This document shows, piece after piece, positions 42,463 through 51,178 of a DNA stretch of 64,000 nucleotides. Position 1 is the stretch's first letter. Every line of letters starts with the position of its first letter. The DNA is from Salegentibacter echinorum (GTDB lineage: Bacteria; Bacteroidota; Bacteroidia; Flavobacteriales; Flavobacteriaceae). The notes beneath the pieces are model-generated. The model was not told the DNA's origin, made no database searches, and saw nothing but the letters and a program-made list of their open reading frames with translations. Location of the stretch: contig NZ_FQVT01000012.1 of the NCBI RefSeq assembly GCF_900129445.1, positions 1-64,000 on the forward strand, written 5' to 3'. Made by a program: the position numbers and the translations under genes.

Positions 42463-43611
42463 TTAGAATCCATCGGAATATTCGATGTCAAAACTAACAA
42501 CATCGCCATTTACTGAAGTAACATTTCCTACTTTAAACACACCATAGAAGGTTTTGGTTTCTACTTCCCCATCTTCATCTTCAATTTCCCTGGTATCTTT
42601 GAAGATAAATACATCTCCATTTTCCAGATTGGTAGCTGAGGTTATTATGCTTCCATCTTCAAAAGCAGCTTTGGTAGAAAGCACATCAGCGTTTTCAATA
42701 TCGAAACTATCATCGGCTTTTACAAAACTTGCATCAGATCCATCGATTACTTCGAAACCAGTCGGCGTCATATAACGAATATCAGAATTTTCCGTCCCAT
42801 TGGCAGCAATAGTTCCAGTTTGAAGGTTTAATTGATTCATTCCTGCATCTTTTGAAAGCGTTACAGAATTGGAGTTCTGGAAAGCTTTTGGCGTAATCAC
42901 CAATTGAGAAGATACCGCATCCATAAGGCTACCGCTGTTAGCTGTAAACCTATAATACAGTGTATCATTCACCGCAAGGTCTAGATCTTCATAATCGGTT
43001 TCGTTTAATACTACAGATCCACCATCGGTGGAAAGATCAGCACCACTATCCATATATTCGCCATCAGAATTCTTTTTAAGTTCTAATGTCACTGCGTCAA
43101 CTCCTGCTGAAAATGTGGAAACATCATATCCCAATTCTACTGAAGATAGCGAATCCATCGTAGTTTCAGAAGGATTATCTTCTAAAGAGATTGCTTTATT
43201 TACGGCTACGCTAAAATCATCGCTGGTGACATTTCCATTAGAATATGTTGTTTTTATATCTATAGGATATGATCCAGTTTCCTGGTCAACTCCGTCTTCA
43301 TCAGGAAAAGTATAGTCTCCAAGAATAGATGAATTGAAGGTTGCCGTATTGTCTCCTGTTAGTGTAGCTTGCCCGATTACAGAGCCATCCTGAACAATTT
43401 CCACGGTTTCTACGCTTACGCCTTCACCTGTAAAAAGCTTAATGTTTAAATCGGAGCTTCTGTCAAAACGTGAAATAGAATTATCAACTAGAGTTGCATA
43501 TCCTCCAAGGTCGTTTAGGTCATTGTCGAAACCGTCGTCATCGGTTTCGCAAGAGGCAAAGCCAAAAGCAATAATTAAGCTAAGGCTTATTGGTTTTATA
43601 TATTTTTTCAT
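42463..43611 (-). CDS. unrecognised surface lipoprotein of SusCD operon
   Basis: Lipoprotein of 382 aa: MKKYIKPISLSLIIAFGFASC (lipobox Cys20) then a highly acidic start (ETDDDGFDNDLNDLGG). The rest is rich in Ser, Thr, Asp, Gly and Val with alternating beta pattern, consistent with two or three Ig-like or beta-sandwich modules (about 40-125, 130-240, 245-380). No catalytic motif is seen. It is the last gene behind a SusC-SusD pair, where glycan-binding or SusE/F-like proteins commonly lie, so a surface ligand-binding role is likely (inference). The family is not recognised. Confidence 0.75.
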   Translation of the reverse strand: MKKYIKPISLSLIIAFGFASCETDDDGFDNDLNDLGGYATLVDNSISRFDRSSDLNIKLFTGEGVSVETVEIVQDGSVIGQATLTGDNTATFNSSILGDYTFPDEDGVDQETGSYPIDIKTTYSNGNVTSDDFSVAVNKAISLEDNPSETTMDSLSSVELGYDVSTFSAGVDAVTLELKKNSDGEYMDSGADLSTDGGSVVLNETDYEDLDLAVNDTLYYRFTANSGSLMDAVSSQLVITPKAFQNSNSVTLSKDAGMNQLNLQTGTIAANGTENSDIRYMTPTGFEVIDGSDASFVKADDSFDIENADVLSTKAAFEDGSIITSATNLENGDVFIFKDTREIEDEDGEVETKTFYGVFKVGNVTSVNGDVVSFDIEYSDGF

Positions 43612-43647
43612 TTTAATAATTTATAATTTAATCAATGATTATAATAA

Positions 43648-45063
43648 CTATTGAGCATCCCAGAAAACCGGGGTTTGAGTATCATCACCGCCAATTGCTT
43701 CCGCTGCAGCTTTATAATTTTCCTCATTTAGGTTAGTTTCATCTACAGGATAAGTATATCGCAATGGCACATCTGATTCAAGATCTGCTGGAACATTTAA
43801 TTCCGGAGCATCATACTTTCTCCATACAGACCATCCCTGGAAAGGATTATCATACATCGCTAACCAGTACTGCTTGGCAAACTGCGCCACAGAACCATCG
43901 TAAACAACGGCAGGCTGCGATAAATAAGCAGAAATTTCACCATCTGCAACTCCCCAGTATTCCATAGAAGCTGTAATAGCCGCATTGTAATGAGTTTCGG
44001 CGTCTCCACCTACGCTATACCCAAGATCGGCAGCTTTAGATTGATTGAAGCGTACTTCAGCATAATCTAAAAGAATACCCTCCCGAGTTGGTTGTTTTAA
44101 AATTTCCCCAACATGAGTATAAGAACCATAGTTATTACTAGCTCCGTATATTCCACCTTCATATCCTTCAATATTTTGATCAAAATACACCATTCTTCTA
44201 GGATCATCTAACTCATTCATATAATCTATGATAGTGTTGGATGCAAGAAAGTCTGAACGTCCACTAAGTACTAAATCCTCCCATAGTGGGTTACCATAAG
44301 GATCATTCCCCTGGTATTCTACTGTTGCATTGTCTGCATTAGAAGTAAATACTCCACCGGTCACCGCAGATTCTACGGTAGATTGAGATAGACCCGGGTT
44401 AACATCAGAAATTCGCATTCCCAATCTTAATTTTAGGGAATTCGCAAACATTTGCCATTTAGCCATATCCCCACCGTAAACCACATCGGCAGTAGTATAT
44501 CCATTTCCTGCAGATAACATAGCATCAACGGCGTTTAATCTATTAATTAAATCTTCATAAATTGCCATATCATCGTCATACTTTGGTAAAGGAAATTCTT
44601 CGGCCTGTAAAGCTTCAGTGTAGGGGATGTCTCCAAACATATCTACAAGTACGTGCCAGGCATAAACCTCAATTACTTCCAATTGGCCTAACCTAGCATC
44701 TATCTCTCCCTGGCTCAAATCCTCTTCCATTACAATTGATTTAGCATCCTGAAGATCAAGTAGCACATCCCTGTAAATCTCAGACCAAACTCTATCTGGG
44801 TTTGATCGTGAAGAGAAGTTATAGTTAGGCTCATCCAAATACGTAGTCGTGGTGAAATACTGGGCTAAAAATCTATATAAACCCTGGTTTACATTAGGTG
44901 TCGCCATATTATCGGAAAGGCTTACCGTAGCTGCAGTAAACAAAAAGTCTGAAGCTACTTCCGTAGGATTCTTGGGATCCCTGTTTAGATCCTCATATTC
45001 TTCGTCGCTTTGGCAGGACCATAAGGTCGCGACTGCCATTAAAGCTATTATATATTTCTTCAT
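43648..45063 (-). CDS. SusD/RagB-like outer-membrane lipoprotein
   Basis: SusD-like substrate-capture lipoprotein of 471 aa (ATG at 45063; an in-frame TTG lies six bases upstream). Lipobox TLWSC, followed by QSDEEYEDLNRDPKNPTEV, is the typical start of the SusD-like-2 branch. Helical TPR segments follow, and the end contains YWLAMYDNPFQGWSVWRKY with the FxxWRK pattern of that branch. It is 11 bases downstream of its SusC partner. The ligand could be a glycan or a peptide; no degradative enzyme is adjacent. Confidence 0.92.
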   Translation of the reverse strand: MKKYIIALMAVATLWSCQSDEEYEDLNRDPKNPTEVASDFLFTAATVSLSDNMATPNVNQGLYRFLAQYFTTTTYLDEPNYNFSSRSNPDRVWSEIYRDVLLDLQDAKSIVMEEDLSQGEIDARLGQLEVIEVYAWHVLVDMFGDIPYTEALQAEEFPLPKYDDDMAIYEDLINRLNAVDAMLSAGNGYTTADVVYGGDMAKWQMFANSLKLRLGMRISDVNPGLSQSTVESAVTGGVFTSNADNATVEYQGNDPYGNPLWEDLVLSGRSDFLASNTIIDYMNELDDPRRMVYFDQNIEGYEGGIYGASNNYGSYTHVGEILKQPTREGILLDYAEVRFNQSKAADLGYSVGGDAETHYNAAITASMEYWGVADGEISAYLSQPAVVYDGSVAQFAKQYWLAMYDNPFQGWSVWRKYDAPELNVPADLESDVPLRYTYPVDETNLNEENYKAAAEAIGGDDTQTPVFWDAQ

Positions 45064-45074
45064 AATCAATTTTA

Positions 45075-48000
45075 TTAAAAGTTAAACTTAAGGCTTGCAC
45101 CAATTTCACGTACTGCCGGATAAGCACCAGATTGGTAACCTTGAGCGTTTCCTGAACTAAGTCCTGCTTCTGGATCTGAGTAAGGAATGTTTTTGTGTAT
45201 AATCCAAAGGTTTCTTCCTATCAAAGAGATAGACGCCCTTGTAAATGGAATGGCATCCAATACTTTTTCTCCAAAATCATAAGTAAGGTTAACCTCTCGT
45301 AGCTTTACAAAGGAAGCATCGTAAACGTGCCCTTCGTTAGCATCTCTTGCATAACCAAAGGGATTGTTGGAATTAGAAGCATCTGCCCTTACAGTGTTTT
45401 CTGAAGTATTGGTTACTTCATAAGTACCATCGGTATTGTATTTGATATCACCCTGTACACCATCTAAGATCACACCACCACCATTTTCTAAGGTGTTTCT
45501 AATTGGATTGCCAAGATCATTTGTACCTACACTACTTTCGTAAAGACCGGTAGCACGACCATACCAGGTGTCTAATGAGAAAACATCCCCACCTTCCTGA
45601 ACGTCAATTAAGAAGCTTAGGCTAAGGTTCTTATAACTAAAGGTGTTAGAAATACCTCCGGTCCAATCTGGTTGGATATTTCCAATATCATAATTAGAAT
45701 TTGGGGTTCTGGCGTATGTTCCACTTTCTGTAATTACTTTATTACCATTATCATCATATACATAAGCTGTACCTCTAATGGCGCCATAAGGTTGCCCAGG
45801 TGCTGCATTAACAGTAATTCCTCCCTGGTAACTGTTTAACTCAAGCTTATCGATACCGTCTGCAAGTTCCAGTACCTCACTTTTGTTTTTTGCCCAGTTA
45901 ACGGTCATATTCCAATTAAAGTCTTCAGTTCTAATTGGGTTTAACCTTAAAGAGGCTTCAATACCTTTATTTTCTATCGTACCGGCATTTAATAATTTAA
46001 CTGAATAACCAGTGGCGGTTGATACCGGTACAAGTGTGATTTGATTCTCTGTTTGAGAGTTATAGTAAGACACATCAAATCCTATCCTTTTATCCAGGAT
46101 ATTTGCTTCCAGTCCAACTTCATAAGACTTCATACGCTCTGGAACAAGGTTTGGATTGTTAAGATTGGAATTGTTACTTGCCCAACCTGCAGTTCCAAAT
46201 GGTGCAGAAATATTATAAGTATTAAATACGCGATAAGGATCGGTATCATTACCAACCTCTGCATAATTACCTCTAAGTTTTGCGAAGTTTAACCAGCTGG
46301 CATCAAATACATTGGAGAGCAAGACACTTGCAGAAACAGAAGGATACCAAAATACATTATCATCTTTTGGAAGTGTAGAAGAACGGTCCCTTCTAATTGT
46401 TCCTTCTAAATAGTAGGTGTCTAAATACCCAAAACCGGCCCTGGCGTAAATACCATCTAACATTCTCGTATTTTCATACTCATCAGGTGGATTAATCGGG
46501 GAAGCGGAATTACTCAAAGCGTAAAAACCAGCTTTATTTAAACCGCCATTGGTTTGCGCATCAATATAATTTCTTGAATTTCTACGAAGGTTAAAACCAA
46601 CGTTTCCATCTAAATTAAGATCTGGTGTAAGATCTTTATTAAAGTTAACAATAAGATCGTAGTTATATTCAGAAGATCTATTGTTGTATCTCTGATACTC
46701 AGCGATGTCTGCACTACCTACGTTAATTCTTTGTTCTTGTAATTCATCGAAGGTATCAAATGAAAAACGTCCTAGCACAGTAAATACGTCATTTATCTCG
46801 TAATTTAAGTTTACGTTACCAAAGTACCTGTTACGGGTGTCGGTTTCGTAATTCTCGTAAAGCGTCCAATATGGGTTATCTGAGTAAATAGGAGATAGGT
46901 TATCTGGACCATTTGGGTTCCAGGTGATATTTTCCCCTGTTTCAAAATAAGCATCCCTCATCTCATAAATATCTGCGTTGGTTTGGTACCATTGTCTAAA
47001 TTGTTGCATAATGTTTAAAGAACTGTAACCTGTTCCATAACGTCCTTTACCATCAGTCTTGGTATAAGTAATATTAGCTTGCGCAGTTAATTTATCAGTC
47101 AAATCTTGAGAGCCACTAAACTTAAGGGTATTCCTTTTAATCCTACTGTTTGGTAAGTTTCCTTGTTGGTTAAAATTGGTTGCGCTCAACCTGAATGAAC
47201 CTTTATCGTTACCACCATCTAAAGCAATAGAATTAATCGCGGTATAGCCTGTTTCCCAAATATCATTTGGGGTATGTTTGGCAGCCTCCCACGGTGTAGC
47301 TTGTTGATAAGTGTCCAATTGTGGATAAATAGAATTCCATTGGTAAATAGGTTGCCCGTCAAATCTCGCACCAAAAGAAGCATCTTCAGTAAAGGGTGTA
47401 GTTAAATCCTTGGTACCATCTCCGGTTACATCATAAAGATTGAAATATCCATCTTCTGACTGGTAGTATGGGCCATATCCAGCACCATATTGGTCCTGGT
47501 ATTCAGGTAGGGTTTCGTTATCCACATTGGTAGTCATAAGTGTTGAGCTCACAGAAACACCAATTCCTTTGCTTTTGCTACCCTTCTTAGTCTCAATAAT
47601 AACTGCACCATTGGCAGCTCTTGCTCCATAAAGGGCAGTTGCGGCCGCTCCTTTAAGTACGTTAATAGATTTGATATCGTTTGGGTTGATATCTGAAGCA
47701 GCGTTACCATAATCGTAACCTCCTCTACCAGCAGACTGGCCAGTCCGGTTGTTATTGGCATTGCTCACCGGGGTTCCATCTATTACGAATAAAGCCTGGT
47801 TATTTCCAGATAAAGAAGAATTACCACGAATTACCACGTTAGAAGATCCACCAAGCGTACCGGAAGAAGAAACTTTAAGCCCTGCTACCTTACCCGAAAG
47901 GGAGTTTACGAAGTTTTGGGTAGGCACATCTGATACCTCAGATCCTTCTACCTCCTGAGTGGCATAACCAAGAGATTTCTTTTCTCTTTCAATACCAAGA

Positions 48001-48326
48001 GCAGTCACTACTACTTCGTCTAATTGGGCAGAATCGGTTTTTAAGGTAACATCTATAATGTTGTTATTTGCTACCGTATATTCTGCAGTTTCCATTCCCA
48101 CGAAAGAAAATACCAAAACATCGCCCTGTGAGGCGGCAATGGAATAATTTCCGTCAAAATCTGATTGGGTTCCTGTATTGGTTCCCTTAACCAAAACGGT
48201 TACGCCCGGAAGGGGTAACCCATCATCATCGACTACCGTACCGGTAATCGTGCGTTCTTGTGCAAAGACAATTTGCACTGCTAACACCAATAAAAGTGTT
48301 AGAATACTACTAAACTTTGTTCTCAT
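45075..48326 (-). CDS. SusC/RagA TonB-dependent outer-membrane transporter
   Basis: Intact TonB-dependent receptor of 1083 aa. It has a signal peptide ending VFAQ, and a carboxypeptidase-regulatory-like domain (about 25-105, TITGTVVDDDGLPLPGVTVL) ending in the TonB-box region LDEVVVTALGIEREKKSLGY. The plug domain (about 115-235) includes NVVIRGNSSLSG, ALFVIDGTPVSN and INVLKGAAATALYG, and the 22-strand barrel ends with ASLKFNF. Unlike the first SusC of the window it has no STN domain, so it is not wired to a FecI/FecR pair. It forms a canyon-lid complex with the following SusD-like protein. Confidence 0.95.
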   Translation of the reverse strand: MRTKFSSILTLLLVLAVQIVFAQERTITGTVVDDDGLPLPGVTVLVKGTNTGTQSDFDGNYSIAASQGDVLVFSFVGMETAEYTVANNNIIDVTLKTDSAQLDEVVVTALGIEREKKSLGYATQEVEGSEVSDVPTQNFVNSLSGKVAGLKVSSSGTLGGSSNVVIRGNSSLSGNNQALFVIDGTPVSNANNNRTGQSAGRGGYDYGNAASDINPNDIKSINVLKGAAATALYGARAANGAVIIETKKGSKSKGIGVSVSSTLMTTNVDNETLPEYQDQYGAGYGPYYQSEDGYFNLYDVTGDGTKDLTTPFTEDASFGARFDGQPIYQWNSIYPQLDTYQQATPWEAAKHTPNDIWETGYTAINSIALDGGNDKGSFRLSATNFNQQGNLPNSRIKRNTLKFSGSQDLTDKLTAQANITYTKTDGKGRYGTGYSSLNIMQQFRQWYQTNADIYEMRDAYFETGENITWNPNGPDNLSPIYSDNPYWTLYENYETDTRNRYFGNVNLNYEINDVFTVLGRFSFDTFDELQEQRINVGSADIAEYQRYNNRSSEYNYDLIVNFNKDLTPDLNLDGNVGFNLRRNSRNYIDAQTNGGLNKAGFYALSNSASPINPPDEYENTRMLDGIYARAGFGYLDTYYLEGTIRRDRSSTLPKDDNVFWYPSVSASVLLSNVFDASWLNFAKLRGNYAEVGNDTDPYRVFNTYNISAPFGTAGWASNNSNLNNPNLVPERMKSYEVGLEANILDKRIGFDVSYYNSQTENQITLVPVSTATGYSVKLLNAGTIENKGIEASLRLNPIRTEDFNWNMTVNWAKNKSEVLELADGIDKLELNSYQGGITVNAAPGQPYGAIRGTAYVYDDNGNKVITESGTYARTPNSNYDIGNIQPDWTGGISNTFSYKNLSLSFLIDVQEGGDVFSLDTWYGRATGLYESSVGTNDLGNPIRNTLENGGGVILDGVQGDIKYNTDGTYEVTNTSENTVRADASNSNNPFGYARDANEGHVYDASFVKLREVNLTYDFGEKVLDAIPFTRASISLIGRNLWIIHKNIPYSDPEAGLSSGNAQGYQSGAYPAVREIGASLKFNF

Positions 48327-48970
48327 TATAAAATTTGTTTGAATTAGCCATTGCCAAAAGTGCTAATAAATGCTTAATTAAACAAGCTTTTATTTTTAAA
48401 AATGCGCTTAGTTTTTAAGAAATGCTTAGGAAATCCCGCTATTTGCTTCGTTTTCAGTAGCTGTGAGCCAAATTTGACAATGTTAAAATTCGAAAATATA
48501 TCTTACTTTTGTTGTCTAAAGCCTTGTGTTTCTGCTATAATATGAAGTTTTTTAAAGTTTTGGAGTGAAGCAATTGCCAAAAATATATTTTGAGGGTTTG
48601 TATGATGGTATTGTAATGTGGTAAAACCAAGGAAATATTTTTTAATACCAATTTAACTTTGTATAGTCATAGAGAAAACGAAGTTCCTTTTCGGCTCAGG
48701 AGGGCGTATGGGTGAAACTTCCACGTTAGGCTGAGTACTTCGATAAATTCAGCACAGGCTTGTTGAAGCCCTGGTTTTTACATCTTCTGCGATATTAAGT
48801 TTTTGAACGAGCTAAGGGTAATTCGGGCAAAAAAGAACAATAAGCTTAGGTAACTTGACTCTCCAACTCAGGGGGAGGTGCTTTGACAAACCTGTATCAT
48901 ATATTTAATCGATGGAGGTTACCCTGTTTAGCTGAATTATAGCTATTTAATCCCGATAGAAGTATAAATA
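48327..48970. other. gene-free, repeat-bearing spacer upstream of SusC
   Basis: No gene is seen over 644 bases. The left part should hold the SusC promoter. The segment about 48651-48692 (CAATTTAACTTTGTATAGTC ... GAAAACGAAGTTCC) resembles 27702-27745, so it is a decayed dispersed repeat. A CAGGCTTGTTGAAGC word lies at about 48756. Confidence 0.5.
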
Positions 48971-49669
48971 TTACCGACTCACCATTTCTTTACGCTCGTC
49001 GCTTTCTATTAGCCCGTCGCGAAGTCTAATGATTCTATGGGCATGGTCTGCGATGTCTTCTTCATGTGTTACCAAAATAACGGTGTTTCCGGCAGCGTGT
49101 ATGTCATCAAATAACTTCATGATTTCTACTGAAGTTTTTGAATCCAGATTTCCGGTAGGTTCATCGGCCAGGATTATAGATGGCTTATTAACCAAAGCTC
49201 TGCCTACTGCTACCCGTTGACGCTGCCCACCAGAAAGCTGATTGGGTTTATGATCCATTCGATCTCCCAATCCCACATTGGTAAGGACTTCCCGGGCACG
49301 TTCATTACGGTCGCTTTTACTGTGGCCGGCATAGATCATGGGTAAAGCGACATTTTCTAAAGCCGTAGTTCTTGGTAACAGATTAAATGTTTGAAATACA
49401 AAACCAATTTCTTTGTTTCTAATTTCGGCAAGTTCATCATCGCTCATTTGGCTCACATCTTTACCGTTAAGAATGTAGCTCCCGGAAGTTGAAGTGTCCA
49501 GGCAGCCCAACAAATTCATAAGCGTTGACTTCCCAGAGCCCGACGGTCCCATAATAGCCACGTATTCCCCGCGATCTATATTTAGGTCTATTCCTTTTAA
49601 TACTTTCACAACCTCATTGCCCAAAGGAAAATCGCGGGTGATCTGCTTAATTTCAATGACTTTACTCAT
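48971..49669 (-). CDS. MacB/LolD-type ABC transporter ATP-binding protein
   Basis: ATPase subunit of a FtsX-type (MacB/LolCDE-like) ABC transporter: Walker [11 protein letters not shown]-loop [17 protein letters not shown], signature [15 protein letters not shown], Walker [14 protein letters not shown] and the H-loop VTHEED. It has 232 aa and a single domain. These ATPases power lipoprotein release or efflux through periplasm-spanning mechanotransmission. No permease gene is adjacent, so the partner is encoded elsewhere. Confidence 0.92.
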   Translation of the reverse strand: MSKVIEIKQITRDFPLGNEVVKVLKGIDLNIDRGEYVAIMGPSGSGKSTLMNLLGCLDTSTSGSYILNGKDVSQMSDDELAEIRNKEIGFVFQTFNLLPRTTALENVALPMIYAGHSKSDRNERAREVLTNVGLGDRMDHKPNQLSGGQRQRVAVGRALVNKPSIILADEPTGNLDSKTSVEIMKLFDDIHAAGNTVILVTHEEDIADHAHRIIRLRDGLIESDERKEMVSR

Positions 49670-49714
49670 AAAGAAATAATTTTGTACTTATAAGACGTGG
49701 GTTCCTGTTTTTTG

Positions 49715-50647
49715 TTACAACCTGATTTTAAAATGCTGTTTAGCCTGTTCTTTTCTGAAGAAGATAAGTCCGAGATAATAGGTGTCTATACTTACCGTAA
49801 CCTGCAAATGGGCTTTAATTTCTTCCCAGGCAGCTTCCATTCCAGGAGACCAGTGGATATCGTCAAATACAAACACGCTGTCATTATGGGAGGTTGGTAA
49901 AAGTTTTTCAAAGTAATCTAGCGTTGCTTCTCTGGTGTGGTTTCCGTCAAAATAGATGAGGTCGTGGATGGTTTGTTGTTTGTGGTTTGGTGTTCTCGGT
50001 TGTCTGTTCTCTGTTCTCTGTTGTGGGTTGTCGGGTTTGGGGTGGCTGTTTGTTGTTTGTTGTTTGCGGTTTGTTGTTTGGTGTTGCAAGGGAAGCAGCT
50101 TTTCGAATTCCCCTATTTTAACTTTCGCATTTTTAAGTCCGAATTTTGCTAATTGTTGTTGCGCGATTTTGGCTGTTTGAGGGCATCCTTCCAAACTTAT
50201 AACATTGACCCATTTGTTTGCTGCCAAAGCCGCGGTGCCGATTCCCAGGGAGGTGCCGAGCTCCAAAATATTTTGACAATTTAAGTATTTTACCAGCCTA
50301 AACAAGAACCGGGCTCTTTTCTTAGGGATTCCCACGTGTTTTGCTATCGCCGATACCGCTCTTGTATCAGAAGAAAATACTTTACTTCCCGCTCCAAAAT
50401 CGGTCACTTTTATTTTTTGTTTATTCTGAAGCAATTCTTTCCTGTAAGTTTCCAAAAGCTCGTATTCCGGATGATAATTTTTATCATAAAAACATTTTGT
50501 CACCAAATCGTAAACAAATGGCGAGTGTAACCCGTGCTGGTTTTGGGATTTTAAGAGGAATTTTATGTAAGGTGGTATGCGCAAAGCGGTTCGTTGTTTA
50601 TGGTTTGTTGTTTGTTGTTGAGACTGCAAACCGTTTTGTTTTGGCAA
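49715..50647 (-). CDS. SAM-dependent O-methyltransferase with repeat-derived insertion
   Basis: Class I methyltransferase: SAM motif ILELGTSLGIGTAALA (about 127-142), SLEGCPQTAKIA and the late block IYFDGNH / DSVFVFDDIHWSPGMEAAWEEI. Between FEKLLP (186) and HDLIYFDGNH (228) about 40 residues consist only of Q, T, N, K, R, H and P words (QTTNRKQQTTN), encoded by a degenerate TTTGTTG-type repeat (49970-50090). That loop is absent from the expected fold. The first about 21 residues (QQQTTNHKQRT) have the same origin, so the original start is probably the TTG at 50584 (RIPPYIKFLLKSQNQHG). The frame remains open, and activity is uncertain. Confidence 0.8.
   Translation of the reverse strand: MPKQNGLQSQQQTTNHKQRTALRIPPYIKFLLKSQNQHGLHSPFVYDLVTKCFYDKNYHPEYELLETYRKELLQNKQKIKVTDFGAGSKVFSSDTRAVSAIAKHVGIPKKRARFLFRLVKYLNCQNILELGTSLGIGTAALAANKWVNVISLEGCPQTAKIAQQQLAKFGLKNAKVKIGEFEKLLPLQHQTTNRKQQTTNSHPKPDNPQQRTENRQPRTPNHKQQTIHDLIYFDGNHTREATLDYFEKLLPTSHNDSVFVFDDIHWSPGMEAAWEEIKAHLQVTVSIDTYYLGLIFFRKEQAKQHFKIRL
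49970..50090. repeat. degenerate TTTGTTG-word repeat inside a coding sequence
   Basis: GGTTTGTTGTTTGTGGTTTGG, TGTTCTCTGTTCTCTGTTG and similar G/T-only words run for about 120 bases in frame within the methyltransferase gene. A second block (about 50585-50640) lies at its 5' end. The complementary strand reads CAAACAACAAACC, close to the CCAAACA array at 51097. Confidence 0.8.
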
Positions 50648-50663
50648 ATTAAGATAGTCAAGC

Positions 50664-51059
50664 TTAAGGTTTTTTAAATTTCTGTCCTTTCATCTCAGTT
50701 TTTCTAAGATAGAACATAAATGCTCCTATTTTATTTTCCGTTTTAAGACACTCTGATTTCAACTCATCAAATTGAATTTCATTAATCAAAGATTTATCTA
50801 ATGCACGATATAACTGCGACCGTAATTCAGCAGTAGAGCCTTTAGAGAAACTTAGAAAATTATGGAATTCTTTATTTCCGCCGCGACCAAATCCTTCCGC
50901 GATATTATCCATAATAGAACCAGAGCTTCTTTCCATTTGATCTCGTAGGGCAAAGTTCTTACCTAAAGCAGTGTTTGTGAAAAGAGTATTTATTTTTTGA
51001 CAGATTATCCTAGCTAATTGCCAGGCTTCGATATCTTCGAATTTTTCAATCTTTCCCAT
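50664..51059 (-). CDS. four-helix-bundle protein (S23 / IVS-like)
   Basis: Small helical protein of 131 aa of the four-helix-bundle family related to proteins encoded in 23S rRNA intervening sequences. Characteristic blocks are FEDIEAWQLARIICQKI, LRDQMERSSGSIMDNIAEGF, NKEFHNFLSFSKGSTAELRS and the final amphipathic helix. The molecular role is not settled; some relatives (Avd) bind nucleic acid in diversity-generating retroelements. It lies between a repeat-invaded methyltransferase gene and an 11-copy heptamer array. Confidence 0.87.
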   Translation of the reverse strand: MGKIEKFEDIEAWQLARIICQKINTLFTNTALGKNFALRDQMERSSGSIMDNIAEGFGRGGNKEFHNFLSFSKGSTAELRSQLYRALDKSLINEIQFDELKSECLKTENKIGAFMFYLRKTEMKGQKFKKP

Positions 51060-51096
51060 GATTTCTTGTTTTATTTAATCTAAAAATAATAGATTT

Positions 51097-51173
51097 CCAA
51101 ACACCAAACACCAAACACCAAACACCAAACACCAAACACCAAACACCAAACACCAAACACCAAACACCAAACA
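51097..51173. repeat. (CCAAACA)11 tandem heptamer array
   Basis: Eleven exact, uninterrupted copies of CCAAACA (77 bases) end five bases from the stop codon of the ABC-F gene. The plus strand of the array contains no G or T. Exact copies suggest recent slippage and probable length variation between strains. Confidence 0.95.
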
Positions 51174-51178
51174 ACTCA

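Noticed and set aside
49937-50652. Plus-strand open frames opposite the methyltransferase
   Set aside because: They are shadows produced by the G/T-only repeat blocks; the minus-strand frame contains the methyltransferase motifs.
50664-51059. Accessory gene of a diversity-generating retroelement
   Set aside because: The four-helix-bundle protein resembles Avd-type proteins, but no reverse transcriptase or template/variable repeat pair is seen in the window.
51097-51173. CRISPR-like array
   Set aside because: The units are 7 bases, contiguous and without spacers, and no cas gene is present; it is a simple tandem repeat. The same holds for the octamer array at 57631.
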